64,000 nt of DNA from Anaerolineales bacterium. GTDB taxonomy: Bacteria; Chloroflexota; Anaerolineae; Anaerolineales; Villigracilaceae. Below the pieces are notes generated by a model. It was given only the letters and a program-made list of their open reading frames with translations, did no database searches and was not told the origin of the DNA. The stretch covers positions 248,001 through 312,000 of the forward strand of contig JACKAW010000001.1 in the NCBI GenBank assembly GCA_020634885.1. Direction: 5' to 3'. The first letter of the stretch is position 1. Every line of letters starts with the position of its first letter. Below are positions 48,795-56,531 of this stretch, piece by piece. Both the position numbers and the translations under genes were made by a program.

Positions 48795-49286
48795 ATGTCC
48801 CCAACACGCCCCAATGCTTTCCTTAAATTCTTCTACAAAGCCCCGCTCATCATGCACAAGATCGGCTTGGGTGGCTGGGAGAAACTCATCGGCGCGGAGT
48901 GGATGCTTATCACCACTACAGGCAGAAAGTCCGGCAAGCGCCGTGAAACCATGGTCGACGTGATGGACTACGACAAAACCACCGACACCTATTACATTGA
49001 AGCCGCTTACGGGATCCATGCTGATTGGTACAAGAACATTCAGGTCAATCCGGTTTTTGAGGCGCAAGTAGGGAGAAGAAAATTCAAAGCCCGCGCACGA
49101 ATTCTGGCGGAAAAAGATACCGGCGAAGTACTGGTTCAATTCTTCCGCAGGAAACCCGCCTACACCCGCTCGGTGATGGCAATGGTCGGCATGAAATTCG
49201 AAGGCGAAGACGAACTGCGCGAGCTTGGAAAAAATCTCACCCTGCTGGCAGTTGAACCAACACCTCACGATCATTCAGCCAGGTAA
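48795..49286 (+). CDS. Deazaflavin-dependent nitroreductase-like protein (DUF385)
   Basis: 163 residues, split-barrel fold. The Ddn-type pattern is visible: GRKSGKRRETMVDVMDYD, then YYIEAAYGIHADWYKNIQVNP, as in F420-binding DUF385 proteins. Members use F420H2 or flavins; which applies is not certain. Its 3' end overlaps the convergent murI gene by 50 nt on opposite strands, a notable sense-antisense arrangement. Confidence 0.85.
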   Translation: MSPTRPNAFLKFFYKAPLIMHKIGLGGWEKLIGAEWMLITTTGRKSGKRRETMVDVMDYDKTTDTYYIEAAYGIHADWYKNIQVNPVFEAQVGRRKFKARARILAEKDTGEVLVQFFRRKPAYTRSVMAMVGMKFEGEDELRELGKNLTLLAVEPTPHDHSAR

Positions 49287-50067
49287 CAGATTCAACCTTC
49301 ACATTGCCCCCCAACAAAATCTGAATAACGGATTCAACAGCCATCACCTCACCCGAAGTGACGAAGCGCACCGCGCCGCCCTGCCTGTTCAACATCCCCC
49401 CCGCCTCAAGCAGACGTTTGACCTGTCTCGCCACTGCGGGGGCTGGGTCTATCACCCGAACCTTTTCTCCAACGATCTTTTGGATCATCGGTATCACGAA
49501 TGGATAATGTGTACATCCCAGTACAACGGTGTCAATATTCTTTTCCATCATTGGGTGCAGGGCATCTTCCAAAATACGTCGGGTTTCCATGCCTTCCAAA
49601 CTTCCCGTCTCGATCTGCTGTACAAGTCCATTGCAGGTATTTTGGAACAACTCCACACCATTTGCAAAACGCTCTACAACCGAAGCGTACAGCGCACCTT
49701 GAAATGTGGCAGGCGTAGCCAGCACCCCAACCTTGCCGGTTTGCGTTTTTTCTGCTGCCGGTTTCACAGCCGGTTCCATGCCCACGAATTGCACGTCAGG
49801 AAAAGTCTGGCGCAGGTATTTCAATGCCGCCGCCGAAGCCGTGTTACATGCCACGACAATAAGCTTGGCATTCTGCCCCAGTAAAAAACGGGTGATCCCT
49901 TCAGAAAAATCCTGTATCTGCTTCATGGGGCGCGGACCGTAGGGTACGTGTCCCTGATCGCCAAAGTAGAGGATGTCTTCATTTGGCATCAACGCCTGAA
50001 TTTCACGCAAAACGGAAAGTCCGCCTGCGCCAGAATCAAAAATACCAATTGGGTTGACCGTTTGCAT
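49237..50067 (-). CDS. murI: Glutamate racemase
   Basis: 276 residues, full length. The catalytic Asp-Ser-Gly (11-13), the first catalytic Cys in VVACNTASA (Cys74) and the second in VLGCTHYPF (Cys185) are all visible. The enzyme makes D-glutamate for peptidoglycan. Its start overlaps the stop of the glutamine amidotransferase-like gene by 1 nt. Its 3' end overlaps the deazaflavin gene by 50 nt. Confidence 0.96.
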   Translation of the reverse strand: MQTVNPIGIFDSGAGGLSVLREIQALMPNEDILYFGDQGHVPYGPRPMKQIQDFSEGITRFLLGQNAKLIVVACNTASAAALKYLRQTFPDVQFVGMEPAVKPAAEKTQTGKVGVLATPATFQGALYASVVERFANGVELFQNTCNGLVQQIETGSLEGMETRRILEDALHPMMEKNIDTVVLGCTHYPFVIPMIQKIVGEKVRVIDPAPAVARQVKRLLEAGGMLNRQGGAVRFVTSGEVMAVESVIQILLGGNVKVESVTWLNDREVLVQLPAG

Positions 50068-50777
50068 TATTTCTTGGAGGCATCCACAAAAGACTTAAAC
50101 AAGCGGCGCATCACAGGTTGATCTGTCAGCCATTCAGGATGCCATTGAACACCCATGGCGTAAGGGTGGTCGGGCAATTCCACAGCTTCGATCATGCCGT
50201 CTGGAGCATGACCAACCACCTTTAAGGAAGAGGCGATTTCCTTCAATCCCTGATGGTGCAGGCTGTTCACATTCAAAAGTGTTTCGCCAAAAATCTCAGC
50301 CAGGCGAGAATCTTCATCTATGTTTACCGGATGGGCAAGGATCTTAAAATTATGCTGGCTGTGTTCAAGGGACGTGGTGAACTGGTCAGGAATATGGGTA
50401 TACAACGTGCCGCCCAATGCCACATTCATGACCTGCACCCCGCGACAGATCGCAAGAAACGGCTTGCCATCAACCACAGACTGTTTAAGCAAGGAGAGCT
50501 CGGTTACATCCCGATAATCATCCACCTCTGAAATTTTTGGATGATCTTCACCATTGAAATACTTGATGGATACATCCCCCCCGCCGGAAAATAACACACC
50601 GTCGAGGCGGGAGTAAAGATCAAGGCGGGTTGCATCATCCAAAGTGGCAGGGATCAAGACAGGAATCCCGCCGCCTTGAGCCACAGCATGAATATATGTG
50701 TGCTGCACGGCGGTAATATCGAGCCCGTGGTTGTTTTTTGTATTGTATGTAGTTATACCGATCAATGGATTGCTCAT
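50067..50777 (-). CDS. Gamma-glutamyl-GABA hydrolase-like class I amidotransferase
   Basis: 236 residues. The amidotransferase triad is visible: nucleophile Cys111 in FLAICRGVQVMNVALGG, and His/Glu in GVQWHPEWLTDQ near the C-terminus. The spacing and NSLHHQGLKEI resemble PuuD/peptidase C26 proteins that hydrolyse gamma-glutamyl amides, including gamma-glutamyl-GABA. The substrate is not proven. GGAGGT precedes the ATG. Coupled to murI. Confidence 0.88.
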   Translation of the reverse strand: MSNPLIGITTYNTKNNHGLDITAVQHTYIHAVAQGGGIPVLIPATLDDATRLDLYSRLDGVLFSGGGDVSIKYFNGEDHPKISEVDDYRDVTELSLLKQSVVDGKPFLAICRGVQVMNVALGGTLYTHIPDQFTTSLEHSQHNFKILAHPVNIDEDSRLAEIFGETLLNVNSLHHQGLKEIASSLKVVGHAPDGMIEAVELPDHPYAMGVQWHPEWLTDQPVMRRLFKSFVDASKK

Positions 50778-50825
50778 TCATACCTCCAGAGAGTGATAGA
50801 TTTTAAGGATACCACAAGCAACTTA

Positions 50826-50859
50826 AACAAAAAATCCCCGATGCTGCCATCGGGGATTT
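50826..50859 (-). terminator. Intrinsic terminator after rplS
   Basis: AAATCCCCGATG (50832-50843) pairs with CATCGGGGATTT (50848-50859), 4-nt loop; on the minus strand it is followed by a T-run and GTTTAAG. Confidence 0.88.
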
Positions 50860-50869
50860 ATGAGGAAAA

Positions 50870-51217
50870 TTAGGAAAATCTTTCCTTGATGCGGGCGCTC
50901 TTACCGGTGCGGCTGCGCATGTAATACAACTGAGCGCGGCGAACCTTGCCGTGGCGTTCCACCACGATCTTGTCCACACGAGGTGAGCGGAGCAGGAAGG
51001 TGCGCTCTACGCCGATACCATTGGACGCCATACGGCGAACGGTAACTGACGCATTATTGCCGCTGTTTCGCAGGCGAATTACCAAGCCCTTGAATTCCTG
51101 AATACGTTCGCGGTCACCTTCTTTGATCTTCACATGAACGCTTACAGTATCGCCAGCAGCAAGCTGGGGGATGTTTTCGTTATCTTGTGCCTCTACGGCT
51201 TTGATCAGGTCTGCCAT
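50870..51217 (-). CDS. rplS: 50S ribosomal protein L19
   Basis: 115 residues, the normal size. L19 signature: IPQLAAGDTVSVHVKIKEGDRERIQEFKG, then RTFLLRSPRVDKIVVERHGKVRRAQLYYMR and GKSARIKER. It sits at the interface between the ribosomal subunits. It has its own promoter and a terminator, and lies alone rather than in the usual rpsP-rimM-trmD-rplS group, at least within the window. Confidence 0.97.
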   Translation of the reverse strand: MADLIKAVEAQDNENIPQLAAGDTVSVHVKIKEGDRERIQEFKGLVIRLRNSGNNASVTVRRMASNGIGVERTFLLRSPRVDKIVVERHGKVRRAQLYYMRSRTGKSARIKERFS

Positions 51218-51266
51218 TTCCGTCTTCCTTACTTTTTGATTAGGTTTCCAATATACGCGAGGGCGG

Positions 51267-51295
51267 ATTATAGCACGGATATTCTTATTTCACAA
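51267..51295 (-). promoter_or_regulatory. Promoter of rplS
   Basis: On the minus strand TTGTGA (51290-51295), exactly 17 nt, TATAAT (51267-51272); the predicted start is about 42 nt upstream of the ATG. Confidence 0.82.
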
Positions 51296-51302
51296 GAAAA
51301 AA

Positions 51303-52544
51303 CTAGGAATATTTCCGAATTGCTAAAACTGCGTTGTGCCCGCCAAACCCAAAGGCGTTGCTGATAACCAACGAAACATTCGCTTCACGCGCCTTGTTCG
51401 GAATGTAATCCAGGTCACACTCAGGGTCTGGGGTCTCGTAATGGATGGTCGGCGGAAGGATGCCGTTACGAATGGCGTTGACAGCGAAAAGCACTTCCAA
51501 TGCACCGGTTGCGCCCATCATGTGCCCGGTCATGGATTTGGTTGAAGAAACCGGAATTTTATAGGCGAAGTCACCAAACGCCGCCTTGATCGCGCGGGTT
51601 TCAGCCTGATCATTCAAGGGAGTGCCTGTGCCATGCGCATTGATGTAACCAACTTCGTTCACATTCGCCCTGGCAGATTCAAGCGCCATACGAATTGCCG
51701 CCGCACCACCTGCGCCATGTTCATGCGGAGCTGTCACATGGAAAGCATCGGCTGTTGCGCCGTACCCGGCGAGTTCAGCCAGAATATTCGCGCCGCGTTT
51801 CTTTGCATCCGATTCGCGTTCGAGCACAATAACCGCCGCGCCTTCCCCCATCACCAATCCATCGCGATTCTTATCAAAAGGTTGGGGTGTCATCGAATAG
51901 TCATCATTTCGGCGAGACATGGCGCCAACACGGTCAAACGCGGCAACCCCGGTAACGGTTACGGTTGCTTCAGCAGCGCCGGTAACAGCAGCATCGATCA
52001 TTCCAGTACGAAGCATCATCAATGCAGTGCCTATTCCATCCGCACCTGAGGCACAAGCAGATGCCACCGAAAAACACGGACCTTTAATTCCAAATTCGAT
52101 GGCTGCCATCCCTGCGCCGCCGTTCGGCATTAACATGGGAATGAGAAACGGGCTCACTTTGCGCGGACCTTCGCGCTGGTTTGTCAAAATAGCTTCTTGC
52201 AAAGAGTGAAGCCCGCCAATGGCAGAGGAAATAATTACGCCAATACGACCTGCATTGGACTCAGTGATCTGCAAGCCGGAACTTTCCAAAGCCTCTTTTG
52301 TCGCTGCGGTCGCAAATTGCTCAAAGCGGTCTTTTCGGCGGGCGTCACGCGCATCCATAAAGTTTTCAGGTTTAAAGTTCTTTACCTCCGCCGCAATATG
52401 AACATTCAAATTTGCCGCATGTGAATCAAAAAGAGAGATCGGAGCAACACCAGATTTTCCAGCAGTTGCATTTTCCCAAGTCTCACGAGCATTCAAACCG
52501 AGTGGGTTTACCGTGCCCATACCCGTAATAACTATGCGTTCCAT
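51303..52544 (-). CDS. fabF: Beta-ketoacyl-ACP synthase II
   Basis: 413 residues. The catalytic Cys is in SVASACASGADG (Cys about 164), and the two His are in NAHGTGTPLND and MTGHMMGATG, as in FabF/KASII. It condenses malonyl-ACP with acyl-ACP in fatty acid elongation. No acpP or fabG lies next to it, so it stands apart from a fab operon. GGAGG precedes the ATG. Confidence 0.95.
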   Translation of the reverse strand: MERIVITGMGTVNPLGLNARETWENATAGKSGVAPISLFDSHAANLNVHIAAEVKNFKPENFMDARDARRKDRFEQFATAATKEALESSGLQITESNAGRIGVIISSAIGGLHSLQEAILTNQREGPRKVSPFLIPMLMPNGGAGMAAIEFGIKGPCFSVASACASGADGIGTALMMLRTGMIDAAVTGAAEATVTVTGVAAFDRVGAMSRRNDDYSMTPQPFDKNRDGLVMGEGAAVIVLERESDAKKRGANILAELAGYGATADAFHVTAPHEHGAGGAAAIRMALESARANVNEVGYINAHGTGTPLNDQAETRAIKAAFGDFAYKIPVSSTKSMTGHMMGATGALEVLFAVNAIRNGILPPTIHYETPDPECDLDYIPNKAREANVSLVISNAFGFGGHNAVLAIRKYS

Positions 52545-52653
52545 TCGTCCTCCAAAATAAAGTGGATATAACTATATAAAGAACACAAAATAGATGAAAA
52601 CGTGACGCGCCTCTTTCCCCTCTCAAACCTGTTTCAACACATAAAAACTTCAC

Positions 52654-53178
52654 CTACGCTGGAAATTTATCCAATTCTTTCCAGCCATAGGCAACTTCCA
52701 GTAATTTCGCCTCCCCAATCTCAATATTTTTTTCAGTAACATATTCCCCGCCCAGTCGCTCATAAAAACCACGAGCCGGGTTATCTTTCAACACCCACAC
52801 CAACATGGATGAACATCCCAATTCACGTAAACCTCTAACTGCCGCCCCCACCAAGAGCCTGCCGACACCCTGTTTGTGAACAGCCTGTAAAATATAAATG
52901 GCAAATAACTCCCCGCTAAAACCCAAATCGACTTCCCGTGCTAAACCAAAATTGGAGAACCCTACAACCTGCCCATTCATTTCCGCCACAAAAGCTCGAT
53001 GATAAATATTTCTCTCATCTGAGAGCATATTCACCCATTGATCCGTCCGCCTTTGAATGGACAAGTTTTTTAGAAAATCGTCTGGAACGATCCCACGGTA
53101 CGCTTCACGCCAAGCCTCCACATGGACAACAGCAATGGCAGCCGCATCTTCAGTCCCTGCTTTACGGATCGTAATCAT
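52654..53178 (-). CDS. GNAT N-acetyltransferase
   Basis: 174 residues from the ATG at 53178. Acetyl-CoA motif AVHKQGVGRLLVGAAVRGL and the C-terminal NPARGFYERLGGEY are typical. The start IRKAGTEDAAAIAVVHVEAWREAYRGIVPDDFL is characteristic of a common GNAT subgroup of unknown substrates. The ATG overlaps the stop of the preceding acetyltransferase gene (ATGA). Confidence 0.88.
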   Translation of the reverse strand: MITIRKAGTEDAAAIAVVHVEAWREAYRGIVPDDFLKNLSIQRRTDQWVNMLSDERNIYHRAFVAEMNGQVVGFSNFGLAREVDLGFSGELFAIYILQAVHKQGVGRLLVGAAVRGLRELGCSSMLVWVLKDNPARGFYERLGGEYVTEKNIEIGEAKLLEVAYGWKELDKFPA

Positions 53179-53738
53179 CAACAATTCCTAAAAGCAGTCT
53201 TTGCCCGCCATTCCCTTTGCAGAATTCCATAATGATATTCACTGGTGTATTCACCATTTACAGAAAAACTCTCTATAAAGTGAGCTTCACGCCGAAAGCC
53301 AAGTTTTTCCAGGGTTTTCCACGAGCCCGTATTTTCCACATCGCAATCTGCCGTAATGCGATGCATATCCACATCTTCAAACAGATAATCCAGCAATGCG
53401 GTCAAGGCTTCTGTTGCGTACCCTTTCTGCCAGTGAGTCGATGCGAAGGAATAACCAATCACCGTTTGGCGGGCATCGTTGTTCTTAACGCGAAAAGCAA
53501 CATCACCGATCAACTCACCTGCTTCTTTCAGTTCCACTGCCAATTGCAGCCAACGTCCCTGACGGGGGACATGAATATCTTTCATTTCCTCTATGAAAAG
53601 AAGCGCTTTCTCGCGCGGGTAGGGAGAATCCCAGCCTTGATATTTCGCCACCACAGGGTCGTTACGGTATGACAGAAAATTCTCAAGGTCAGCGTCAATA
53701 AAATTACGAATAAGTAAACGCTGTGTGTGTAAAAACAA
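53178..53738 (-). CDS. RimJ/RimL-type GNAT N-acetyltransferase
   Basis: About 186 residues. Core pattern: TQRLLIRNFIDADLENFLSYRNDP, then RQTVIGYSFASTHWQKGYATEALTALLDYLF and ITADCDVENTGSWKTLEKLGF, which is the RimJ/RimL group. It probably acetylates N-terminal or other amines. The start is a TTG at 53738 (AGGAG 7 nt upstream) or a GTG at 53744 that overlaps the moaE stop; TTG is better spaced. A longer frame to 53813 lies within moaE and is rejected. Confidence 0.82.
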   Translation of the reverse strand: MFLHTQRLLIRNFIDADLENFLSYRNDPVVAKYQGWDSPYPREKALLFIEEMKDIHVPRQGRWLQLAVELKEAGELIGDVAFRVKNNDARQTVIGYSFASTHWQKGYATEALTALLDYLFEDVDMHRITADCDVENTGSWKTLEKLGFRREAHFIESFSVNGEYTSEYHYGILQREWRAKTAFRNC

Positions 53739-53740
53739 AA

Positions 53741-54205
53741 TCACTCTCCTGGCTTTGGGATGTAATCTCCCTCTACCCATTCCTGCCCGCCTGGACCGAC
53801 TTCCTTCTTCCACACAGGGACGATCTCTTTGAGACGGTCAATACCATAGCGAGCGGCATCGAAAACGCCCGTATCACGGTGAGCAGCTGTACAGGCAATG
53901 AGAACCGTGGGTGTTTTAGGATAAAGTTTGCCAATACGCTGAACAATGGCAATACCTTCTACAACTGCCCACTTTTCACGGATCTCATCCGCAACCTGCT
54001 TCATTTTGGCTTCAGCCATGGGAACATAGGATTCGTATTCAAGGTATTCGGTTTCATGCGCAGCGCCGCGCGAGGTGATGCCGCGCACCATGCCTGTAAA
54101 AATTGCCGCCGCGCCGGTGGAAGTCAACGTGATCTTGGCAAGCAAGTCATTCAGGTCAATTTCGTCTTCCGTAATCGAGTAAATGGTTGGGAAAGTATCA
54201 GTCAT
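53741..54205 (-). CDS. moaE: Molybdopterin synthase catalytic subunit MoaE
   Basis: 154 residues. MoaE signature: GAAAIFTGMVRGITSRG, then EYESYVPMAEAKMKQVADEI, TAAHRDTGVFDAARYGIDRLKEIVPVWKKE. With MoaD it converts cPMP to molybdopterin by inserting two sulfurs. It lies 5 nt after moaD in a moaC-cupin-moaD-moaE order, with the moaC gene transcribed first. Confidence 0.95.
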   Translation of the reverse strand: MTDTFPTIYSITEDEIDLNDLLAKITLTSTGAAAIFTGMVRGITSRGAAHETEYLEYESYVPMAEAKMKQVADEIREKWAVVEGIAIVQRIGKLYPKTPTVLIACTAAHRDTGVFDAARYGIDRLKEIVPVWKKEVGPGGQEWVEGDYIPKPGE

Positions 54206-54210
54206 GGGGA

Positions 54211-54459
54211 TTATCCGCCGGAAACAGGTGGGAATAAAGCGATTTCAGCATTGAGGGGAATAACGGCTTCATCGAACGCATATTCGCGGTTGATGGTAAT
54301 AAGCACAGATTTCATGGATTCTTTCAAATTGGGGTAATCTACGCCTATTTTTTCTTTCAATTGAAGAATAGTCAGATCAGTGGGAATATCCAACTCAAGG
54401 GATTTCATCCCTACACGGTCTCGAATGGTGGCGAAGAATAAAAGTTTAATATGGTTCAT
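54211..54459 (-). CDS. moaD: Molybdopterin synthase sulfur carrier MoaD
   Basis: 82 residues. A ubiquitin-like beta-grasp: IKLLFFATIRDRVG at the start, EAVIPLNAEIALFPPVSGG at the end, where the C-terminal Gly-Gly is adenylated and thiocarboxylated by MoeB. It donates sulfur to MoaE. The start at MNHIKLL is preferred over a nearby ATG that overlaps the cupin gene. Confidence 0.92.
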   Translation of the reverse strand: MNHIKLLFFATIRDRVGMKSLELDIPTDLTILQLKEKIGVDYPNLKESMKSVLITINREYAFDEAVIPLNAEIALFPPVSGG

Positions 54460-54461
54460 TT

Positions 54462-54830
54462 TTATATCCATACATCATTAGGGGCGGTCAATTCAGAATC
54501 GGTGGCGCTGCCGGTGTTTACCAGCCCTGCTGGTTCAACCAATAAGATATGACATTCTTTATTGGCAACGGGTTTATGCTCCATGCCTTTGGGCACTACG
54601 AACATTTCACCTTCACTCAAAGTTACTTTGCCATCAGGGAACAAAATATCAAGCTGACCTTTTATTACAAGAAAAACTTCGTCAGTTTCGGGGTGGTTGT
54701 GCCAGACAAATTCTCCCTGAACTTTGGCAAGTTTGAAGTGATAGTCGTTGAGCTGCGCAATGATCTTAGGTGACCAATGCTCGGTAAATTTTGAAAATTT
54801 CTCTATAAAGTTAATTGAAGTGTATTCCAT
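54462..54830 (-). CDS. Single-domain cupin protein
   Basis: 122 residues. The cupin motif HNHPETDEVFLVIKG gives His/His/Glu metal ligands, with the second motif near VPKGMEHKPVA. It lies inside the molybdopterin operon, between moaC and moaD. Cupins of this type bind metal and small molecules; a link to molybdenum cofactor handling is a guess from position only. GATGTATGG separates it from moaD. Confidence 0.85.
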   Translation of the reverse strand: MEYTSINFIEKFSKFTEHWSPKIIAQLNDYHFKLAKVQGEFVWHNHPETDEVFLVIKGQLDILFPDGKVTLSEGEMFVVPKGMEHKPVANKECHILLVEPAGLVNTGSATDSELTAPNDVWI

Positions 54831-54845
54831 TTTTATCGCCTAAAC

Positions 54846-55322
54846 TTATTCGTTCACTATATCGCCGCTAACCCCGCCATGCTTTTCAACCAGACGGATA
54901 TTCTGAATTCGCATGGTTTTTTCGGCGGCTTTTGCCATATCGTAAACGGTGAGGGCGGCGACAGATACGGCGGTGAGGGCTTCCATTTCCACGCCGGTTT
55001 TACCGGTCACTTTGGCGGTGGCGGTGATGACCACCCCTGGAAGCGCATCGTCCAATTCGAGGTCAACATCCACTTTGGAGAGTGGCAGAGGATGACATAA
55101 CGGAATCAGGTCTGAGGTCCGTTTTGAGGCGGTGATGCCTGCAATTTGCGCCACGGTTAGCACATCGCCTTTTTTTATTTGACCGTCGCGAATCAGTTCC
55201 AATGTTTCTTTCTTCATGTGAACTTCACCGCGCGCAATGGCGGTACGGGTCGTATCAGGCTTCTCACTCACATCCACCATCTTGGCATGACCGTGTTCAT
55301 CGAGGTGTGTTAGTTTGGACAT
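54846..55322 (-). CDS. moaC: Cyclic pyranopterin monophosphate synthase accessory protein MoaC
   Basis: 158 residues. The MoaC pattern is clear: THLDEHGHAKMVDVSEKPDTTRTAIARGE, then GITASKRTSDLIPLCHPLPLSKVDVD, and MEALTAVSVAALTVYDMAKAA. It forms cPMP from the MoaA product in the first step of molybdenum cofactor synthesis. moaA is not in the window. The mRNA is predicted to be leaderless, with a -10 box ending 7 nt before the ATG. Confidence 0.96.
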   Translation of the reverse strand: MSKLTHLDEHGHAKMVDVSEKPDTTRTAIARGEVHMKKETLELIRDGQIKKGDVLTVAQIAGITASKRTSDLIPLCHPLPLSKVDVDLELDDALPGVVITATAKVTGKTGVEMEALTAVSVAALTVYDMAKAAEKTMRIQNIRLVEKHGGVSGDIVNE

Positions 55323-55329
55323 GGTGTAG

Positions 55330-55335
55330 ATTATA
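55330..55335 (-). promoter_or_regulatory. -10 box of moaC, predicted leaderless
   Basis: TATAAT on the minus strand ends 7 nt before the moaC ATG. A GAGGAGG run upstream would lie outside the transcript, so it is not its ribosome-binding site. Confidence 0.5.
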
Positions 55336-55396
55336 ACCTCCTCTTTTTATACCAAGTTTGCTTCATGTTGCCTCTCGAAATGATGAAGGGATGCGA

Positions 55397-55402
55397 TATA
55401 AT
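55397..55402 (+). promoter_or_regulatory. -10 box of scpA, near-leaderless
   Basis: TATAAT ends 10 nt before the scpA ATG at 55413. No Shine-Dalgarno sequence between. It is divergent from the moaC promoter, 61 bp away. Confidence 0.5.
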
Positions 55403-55412
55403 TCGCGGGCTT

Positions 55413-56186
55413 ATGGATGGACTTCTTGGTAATCAACTTGGCGCGTATAAGGTTCAGATCCCTGTTTACGAGGGACCCTTGGGCTTGTTGTTGAATTTGA
55501 TCGAACGCGCCGAACTGGATATTACGACTGTATCGCTCGCTTCGGTAACCGACCAATACCTCGCCTATTTGCAAGGTGTAGAAGAACAAAAGCCGGATGA
55601 GATCTCGTCATTTTTAGTGATTGCAACAAAACTGGTGCAGATCAAATCTGAGGCGCTTTTGCCACGCCCACCCGAACGCGAACCTGGCGAAGAAGACCCG
55701 GGCGAGGCGCTTGTTGAGCAATTAAAGTTATACAAACGCTACAAAGAAATTGCAGAGTGGATGGAAGAGCGACAAACCAGTAACCTGCGGACTTTTCTGC
55801 GTGTTGCGCCGCCGCCCAAAGTGGAGCCCAAATTAGACCTTTCGAACCTGACGCTTGAAAAGCTTTTGGCAGCAGCCGAGTCGGCGTTTGCGAAAGGCAA
55901 AGAGAAGAAGCCGCTGACTACGGTGATCTCTGCGCCCAAAGTGACGATCCGCGAAAAGATCGACTTTATTACGAAGACGATGAGAAATATTCAACGCATG
56001 ACCTTTAGCGGGCTTATCACCGACAAAGCCACCCGCGTGGAGATCGTTGTGACCTTCCTTGCGCTGCTGGAGCTGGTAAAGCGTTATCATGTGACTGCAA
56101 AACAGGATGTGCTTTTTGGTGATATCGAATTTGAAAGAAGCGATAACTGGAAAGATGACGAAGAGATCGACATTGAGTTTGAGTAG
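55413..56186 (+). CDS. scpA: Segregation and condensation protein A
   Basis: 257 residues from MDGLLGN. ScpA (kleisin) signature: YKVQIPVYEGPLGLLLNLIERAELDI near the start, then DQYLAYLQ, EISSFLVIATKLVQIKSEALLPR and, at the C-terminus, VTFLALLELVKRYHVTAKQ. ScpA bridges the two SMC heads and binds ScpB. The start is set by the -10 box at 55397-55402; an extended start at 55365 lies upstream of it. The partner scpB is 46 kb away. Confidence 0.95.
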   Translation: MDGLLGNQLGAYKVQIPVYEGPLGLLLNLIERAELDITTVSLASVTDQYLAYLQGVEEQKPDEISSFLVIATKLVQIKSEALLPRPPEREPGEEDPGEALVEQLKLYKRYKEIAEWMEERQTSNLRTFLRVAPPPKVEPKLDLSNLTLEKLLAAAESAFAKGKEKKPLTTVISAPKVTIREKIDFITKTMRNIQRMTFSGLITDKATRVEIVVTFLALLELVKRYHVTAKQDVLFGDIEFERSDNWKDDEEIDIEFE

Positions 56187-56194
56187 GCACTTTG

Positions 56195-56229
56195 AAAGCC
56201 GGGCAATTTGTCCGGCTTTATTATTTTAT
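56195..56229 (+). terminator. Intrinsic terminator after scpA
   Basis: AAAGCCGG (56195-56202) pairs with CCGGCTTT (56212-56219), 9-nt loop, then ATTATTTTATG. Confidence 0.8.
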
Positions 56230-56354
56230 GTCTACTGTTTCAAGTGGCAAAAAATTAACACCCCAAATGGGTTATTCTTATTTTTTTATACAGATCTTTT
56301 TCGGAGTTTTACGTACGGCTATAGCAAAGTAACTTTATAAAATTTCAAAAAAAC

Positions 56355-56433
56355 TTAACGCGAATGCCGCAAATGGGGCGAATGATGCGAAATTTTTTTT
56401 GAGAAATTCGCTCTTTTCGCGCTTTCCGCATTA
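56355..56433. repeat. Imperfect inverted repeat in the scpA-cyclase gap
   Basis: The 345-bp gap between scpA and the cyclase gene holds one terminator, this AT/GC-mixed inverted repeat and a candidate operator. Arms around GCGAAATT (387-394 in 56xxx) and AAATTCGC (404-411) meet at a T8 tract, and outer GCGAAT/ATTCG-like and GCATTAA elements extend it. The role is unknown; it resembles the GCGAAT repeats that recur in some Chloroflexota intergenic regions, which I cannot confirm here. Confidence 0.45.
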
Positions 56434-56447
56434 AGGGCTTATGACTT

Positions 56448-56473
56448 TGCTGCAACCATGGAGTTTTGCAGCA
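56448..56473 (+). promoter_or_regulatory. Candidate operator before the cyclase gene
   Basis: TGCTGCAA (56448-56455) and TTGCAGCA (56466-56473) are perfect inverted half-sites, 10-nt spacer. It lies about 60 nt before the 56532 ATG, in a spot suited to a transcription factor. The regulator is not identified. Confidence 0.5.
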
Positions 56474-56531
56474 TCTGCCTTTCAACTGTTTTTAGCCCTT
56501 GTGCTAAAATCCGCTTATAAAGGGAGCGCCC

